From Acidobacteriota bacterium (GTDB lineage: Bacteria > Acidobacteriota > Aminicenantia > Aminicenantales > Saccharicenantaceae), in NCBI GenBank assembly GCA_003476685.1, contig DMVN01000020.1:1-9655 (forward strand): a stretch of 9,655 nt of DNA, read 5' to 3'. The position numbers and the translations under genes were made by a program. Below the pieces are notes generated by a model. That model worked only from the letters and a program-made list of their open reading frames with translations. It was not told the origin of the DNA and did no database searches. How positions within the stretch are numbered: the first letter of the stretch is position 1; each line of letters opens with the position of its first letter. Positions 7,151 through 9,655 of this stretch are shown here, piece after piece.

Positions 7151-7285
7151 AACCGGCCGATAAGGGGTTAAGTAATCAGGAGAAATGAGCAGTCTTGGTG
7201 CTCCCGGTAACTATAATAGGAAAACTCCCCTGACAGAGATTAAGCGGCAGCTCGCTTGGATTTATACTTCGGGAAAGACGGCTGG

Positions 7286-7307
7286 CCAGGGCTTACCTGG
7301 TTTCTTT
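7286..7307 (+). terminator. Possible terminator for the NlpC/P60 transcript, overlapping the rplQ end
   Basis: CCAGG (7286-7290), loop GCTTA and CCTGG (7296-7300) are followed on the plus strand by TTTCTTT and a longer pyrimidine-rich stretch, which is the reverse of the Lys/Glu codons of the L17 tail. It contains the rplQ stop. The stem is only five pairs. The rest of the convergent gap 7151-7292 holds short hairpins (GAGCA/TGCTC at 7187-7203, AAGCG/CGCTT at 7242-7257) without T-runs, and no gene I can support. Confidence 0.35.
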
Positions 7308-7703
7308 GCCTTTCTCTTTTTCTTTCTTCTTGGCTTTTTTCTTGTATTCAGCCCCCAGAAGTTCCAGCATGGCCATCGGGGCTCCATCTCCGGAGCGGGG
7401 TCCAAGCTTCACGATTCTGGTGTAACCACCGGGGCGCTCCTTAAACCTGGGACCCAGTTCGGCAAACAACTTCTGGACCGCCGCTTCTTTTGTCAGGTAA
7501 GCCAGGGCCAGGCGGCGGGCAGCCAGAGTGTCCTTTCTGGCCAGGGTGATCATCTTTTCGGCTACCGGCCTGGCCGCTTTGGCCTTGGCCAGGGTGGTCT
7601 TGATTCTTTCTCTTTCCAGCAGAGAAGTTACCAGGTTTCTGAGCAAAGCCCGGCGATGGGCGGTGTTGCGTCTGAGTTGATAGCGTTTGACCCGATGTCT
7701 CAT
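7293..7703 (-). CDS. rplQ: 50S ribosomal protein L17
   Basis: Component of the large ribosomal subunit. The 136-residue protein begins MRHR and has the family block [18 protein letters not shown] (12-29), then the helix around [13 protein letters not shown]. It ends with [24 protein letters not shown] (91-114). It is slightly longer than the usual 115-130 because of a lysine-rich tail ([13 protein letters not shown], about 121-133), probably a flexible rRNA-binding extension. The start overlaps the rpoA stop by ATGA with only a weak GGAAG site, so it is likely read by translational coupling. It is the last gene of the alpha operon here; no convincing terminator follows it on the minus strand. 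Confidence 0.97.
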   Translation of the reverse strand: MRHRVKRYQLRRNTAHRRALLRNLVTSLLERERIKTTLAKAKAARPVAEKMITLARKDTLAARRLALAYLTKEAAVQKLFAELGPRFKERPGGYTRIVKLGPRSGDGAPMAMLELLGAEYKKKAKKKEKEKGKETR

Positions 7704-8731
7704 GCTTCCAGCTCCTTATCACTTTTGCTCTGCTTGATGACTGCCTGGACCTGTTCCAGCAGCTTGGGATGTAATTCCAGATTCAGCCCCAGGCCGAGAG
7801 CGGCCAGCTTATCCTTGATTTCAGTCAGGGACTTGCGGCCGAAGTTTTTGGTCTGCAGCAGCTGTTCTTCAGTTTTTTGCACCAGCTCGTAAACATGGCC
7901 GATGCCAGCGGCCCGCAAGCAGTTATTGGCTCTGACTGAAAGCTCCAGATGGTCGATGGTGTTGGCCAGGACGTCCACCTTGTCGATGTAGGGAATTTCC
8001 TTCTTGGGAATCATAATTTCCCGCTCCAGCGGTTCGTCCACGATGTTCAGGAAAATGGCCAGGTGGTCGCGCAGCAACTTAGCTGCCTGCGACAGGGCGT
8101 CGGTCGGCCTGATGGCCCCGTTGGTCCAGATTTCCAGGGTCAGGCTTTCGTAGTCAATGCGTTTACCCACCCGGGCTGGCTCAACCGTATAGTTGACCTT
8201 GAGGATGGGAGAGTGGGACGAATCCAGGGGGATGAAATCCACACTCAGCTCGCTGTCGAAGTTCTGGTCGGCGGTGATGTAGCCGCGGTTGTTCTTGACC
8301 ACCATCTCCATTTCCAGCTTGCCGTCCACATCCAGAGTGGCGACATGAATATCAGGATTGAGAATCTCGATGTCGGCCTCGTGAACAATATCGCCGGACT
8401 TGACCTCGGCCGGTCCGACCACCTTCAGGGTCATCCTCTTCGGTTCGTTGCCCTTCAATTTCAAGGGTATGGTCTTGAGGTTGAGAATGATATGGGTGAC
8501 GTCCTCCACCACCCCCGGTAAAGTGGAAAACTCGTGTAGCACCCCGGAAATCCTGACGGCAGTGATGGCCGCACCGGTAATCGAGGACAGCAAAATCCTT
8601 CGCAGTGAGTTGCCGATGGTGATGCCGTAACCTCGCTCGAAAGGCTGGGCCTGAAACCGACCGTAGGTATCGCTCAGCGTTTCATAATCACATTCCAGGA
8701 ATCTTGGCCTCTGGAAACCAAGTTCAATCAT
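7700..8731 (-). CDS. rpoA: DNA-directed RNA polymerase subunit alpha
   Basis: Scaffold subunit for core RNA polymerase assembly; its C-terminal domain contacts UP elements and activators. At 343 residues it is near the usual 310-350. The N-terminal dimerisation domain (about 1-235) contains [19 protein letters not shown] (32-50), the alpha-dimer signature, and later [20 protein letters not shown] (205-224). The C-terminal domain (about 258-318) has [12 protein letters not shown] with R267 and N270, and [10 protein letters not shown] with K300 and S301, matching the DNA-contacting residues of the E. coli domain. A short charged tail follows. Strong AAGGAGG (8736-8742) lies 4 bases from the ATG. 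It is preceded by rpsD and overlaps rplQ by ATGA, the classic order. Confidence 0.98.
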   Translation of the reverse strand: MIELGFQRPRFLECDYETLSDTYGRFQAQPFERGYGITIGNSLRRILLSSITGAAITAVRISGVLHEFSTLPGVVEDVTHIILNLKTIPLKLKGNEPKRMTLKVVGPAEVKSGDIVHEADIEILNPDIHVATLDVDGKLEMEMVVKNNRGYITADQNFDSELSVDFIPLDSSHSPILKVNYTVEPARVGKRIDYESLTLEIWTNGAIRPTDALSQAAKLLRDHLAIFLNIVDEPLEREIMIPKKEIPYIDKVDVLANTIDHLELSVRANNCLRAAGIGHVYELVQKTEEQLLQTKNFGRKSLTEIKDKLAALGLGLNLELHPKLLEQVQAVIKQSKSDKELEA

Positions 8732-8746
8732 GGTTCCTCCTTAACA

Positions 8747-8772
8747 GGAAGGTCACTTTCCAGCCACCTTCC
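8747..8772 (-). promoter_or_regulatory. Perfect 7-bp hairpin in the rpsD-rpoA spacer
   Basis: GGAAGGT (8747-8753) and ACCTTCC (8766-8772) are perfect inverted repeats around a 12-base loop, filling most of the 44-base gap. In the mRNA the hairpin begins three bases after the rpsD stop and ends four bases before the rpoA Shine-Dalgarno site. There is no T-run. It may protect or process the message, or tune rpoA translation; this is inferred. Confidence 0.45.
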
Positions 8773-8775
8773 CCA

Positions 8776-9402
8776 TTATTTCGAATAAAGTTCAACCACC
8801 AGATGTTCTTCCACCGGAATGGTGACATCCTGTCTGGTGGGCAGGGCGACCACCGTTCCCCGGCAATTTTCCCAGTCCACCTGCAGCCAGCCGGGCAGCG
8901 TCTTGGTCTTGTTGGCTTCGACCACGGCCCGGAAATTTTCGTTCTGGGCCGATTTTTCTTTTAAGGCCACCACATCTCCGGCCTTGACCAGGTAAGAAGG
9001 AACGGTGACCTTATGCTCGTTGACCAGAACATGGCCGTGGGTGATCATCTGGCGGGCATGCGACCTCGACTGGGCCAGCCCCATCAGGAAGACCACGTTA
9101 TCCAGCCTTCTTTCCAGCATCACCAGCAGGTTTTCACCGGTGACGCCTTTCTGCTGTTCGGCTCGCTTGAAGAACAGGCGGAACTGCTGTTCTGACATGC
9201 AATAGTACCTTTTCAGTTTCTGTTTTTCCCGCAACTGGAGGGCATAACCCAGGACCCTTTTGCGTATCCGTCCGTGCTGGCCCGGGGCAAAGGGCCGTCT
9301 CTCCAGCGGGCATTTATCGGTCAGACACTTGTTACCTTTAAGAAAAAGCTTGGTCTTTTCTATCCGGCACAAGCGACAATCCGGTTTTTGATACCTGGCC
9401 AT
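8776..9402 (-). CDS. rpsD: 30S ribosomal protein S4, zinc-binding (C+) form
   Basis: Primary 16S rRNA-binding protein of the small subunit body. At 208 residues it has normal length. It begins MARYQKPDCRLCR, and Cys9, Cys12, Cys26 and Cys31 form a CxxC...CxxxxC zinc site, spaced as in the zinc-containing S4 of Thermus. KRYYCMSEQQFRLFFKRA (64-81) and ENLLVMLERRLDNVVF (90-105) are family blocks. The S4 RNA-binding domain covers about 98-160, including SRSHARQMITHGHVLVN (112-128). The C-terminus VEEHLVVELYSK is typical. AAAGGAG (9410-9416) lies 7 bases before the ATG, and rpsK ends 22 bases upstream. In some bacteria S4 represses its own operon; no S4 target site is recognised here. Confidence 0.98.
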   Translation of the reverse strand: MARYQKPDCRLCRIEKTKLFLKGNKCLTDKCPLERRPFAPGQHGRIRKRVLGYALQLREKQKLKRYYCMSEQQFRLFFKRAEQQKGVTGENLLVMLERRLDNVVFLMGLAQSRSHARQMITHGHVLVNEHKVTVPSYLVKAGDVVALKEKSAQNENFRAVVEANKTKTLPGWLQVDWENCRGTVVALPTRQDVTIPVEEHLVVELYSK

Positions 9403-9424
9403 GGTTAATCTCCTTTAATCCTCA

Positions 9425-9655
9425 TCAGACTCTTCTTCTTCTTCTCACCCGGCAGCCGTTATGGGGAATCGGGGTTACGTCGCGGATGGATTTGATTTCC
9501 AGGCCGGCCGCCTGCAGGGCCCGGATGGATGATTCCCGGCCGGCTCCCGGCCCCTTCACCCGGACATCAATGTAGCGGACTCCGAATTCCCTGGCCTTGT
9601 TGGCTACTTCCTTGGCCGCCAGCTGAGCGGCAAAGGGTGTGCCCTTTCTGGCTCC
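9425..9655 (-). CDS. rpsK: 30S ribosomal protein S11, C-terminal part (5' end beyond window)
   Basis: Small-subunit platform protein; the last 76 of about 128 residues are present. Read on the minus strand from the window edge: [18 protein letters not shown], then [17 protein letters not shown], then [12 protein letters not shown], all hallmark S11 blocks. The end differs from the common R-P-P-K-R-R-R-V form: it reads C-R-V followed by five Arg and Val, encoded by AGA repeated five times. The stop is TGA at 9425-9427, directly followed by a second TGA. Upstream genes of the alpha operon (such as rpsM) would lie past the window end. Confidence 0.97.
   Translation of the reverse strand, partial: GARKGTPFAAQLAAKEVANKAREFGVRYIDVRVKGPGAGRESSIRALQAAGLEIKSIRDVTPIPHNGCRVRRRRRV

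Noticed and set aside
7212..7217. Perfect TATAAT in the convergent gap
   Set aside because: No -35 match at 16-18 bases upstream and no gene downstream on that strand; best taken as chance.
7185..7892. 235-codon open frame on the plus strand with AGGAG nearby
   Set aside because: It runs antisense through rplQ into rpoA, its spacing to AGGAG is only two bases, and the protein is low-complexity with no family features. L17 and RpoA on the other strand are certain.
7949..8521. 190-codon open frame on the plus strand
   Set aside because: Antisense shadow of rpoA in a GC-rich stretch; no ribosome binding site and no recognisable domain.
1..9655. tRNA, rRNA, CRISPR, insertion sequence, riboswitch or phage elements
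   Set aside because: I looked for spaced direct repeats, transposase or integrase motifs, cloverleaf structures and long structured leaders and saw none; every gap is under 150 bases.

Overview
The window is ordinary bacterial chromosome: dense genes, short spacers, clear Shine-Dalgarno sites and a moderately GC-rich composition. No mobile element, phage gene, CRISPR array or tRNA is visible. The host is Gram-negative-like, with several lipoprotein signals and an MltD-type murein hydrolase. It has an S4 protein of the zinc-binding four-cysteine type and the standard rpsK-rpsD-rpoA-rplQ order. A lineage near Acidobacteriota/Aminicenantota would fit, but that is an impression, not something shown by the sequence.

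Layout. (1) 1-2306, plus strand: the C-terminal part of a class II tRNA nucleotidyltransferase with an HD domain, overlapping by ATGA a UDP-glucose 4-epimerase gene (galE). (2) 2385-4982, plus strand: behind its own extended -10 promoter, an MltD-like lytic transglycosylase lipoprotein with LysM repeats, followed by a secreted serine enzyme of the class A beta-lactamase fold. (3) 5002-6141, minus strand, and 6248-7150, plus strand: a divergent pair. One gene is an enolase-superfamily dipeptide (L-Ala-D/L-Glu) epimerase carrying an export-type N-terminus; the other is an SH3-NlpC/P60 peptidase lipoprotein. Back-to-back promoters lie in the 106-base gap. (4) 7293-9655, minus strand: the end of the alpha operon, rpsK (partial), rpsD, rpoA, rplQ.

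How they fit together. Regions 2 and 3 form a cell-wall group. MltD would cut the glycan strand. The NlpC/P60 enzyme would cut stem peptides at the gamma-D-Glu/diamino acid bond, releasing L-Ala-D-Glu. The epimerase would convert that to L-Ala-L-Glu, the same logic as the Bacillus YkfB/YkfC pair. The unusual point is that the epimerase, normally cytoplasmic, appears to be exported here, so murein-peptide breakdown may run outside the cytoplasm. The beta-lactamase-like protein has K-P-G in place of the KTG motif and may not be a true beta-lactamase. The most interesting content is this module; the rest is housekeeping.
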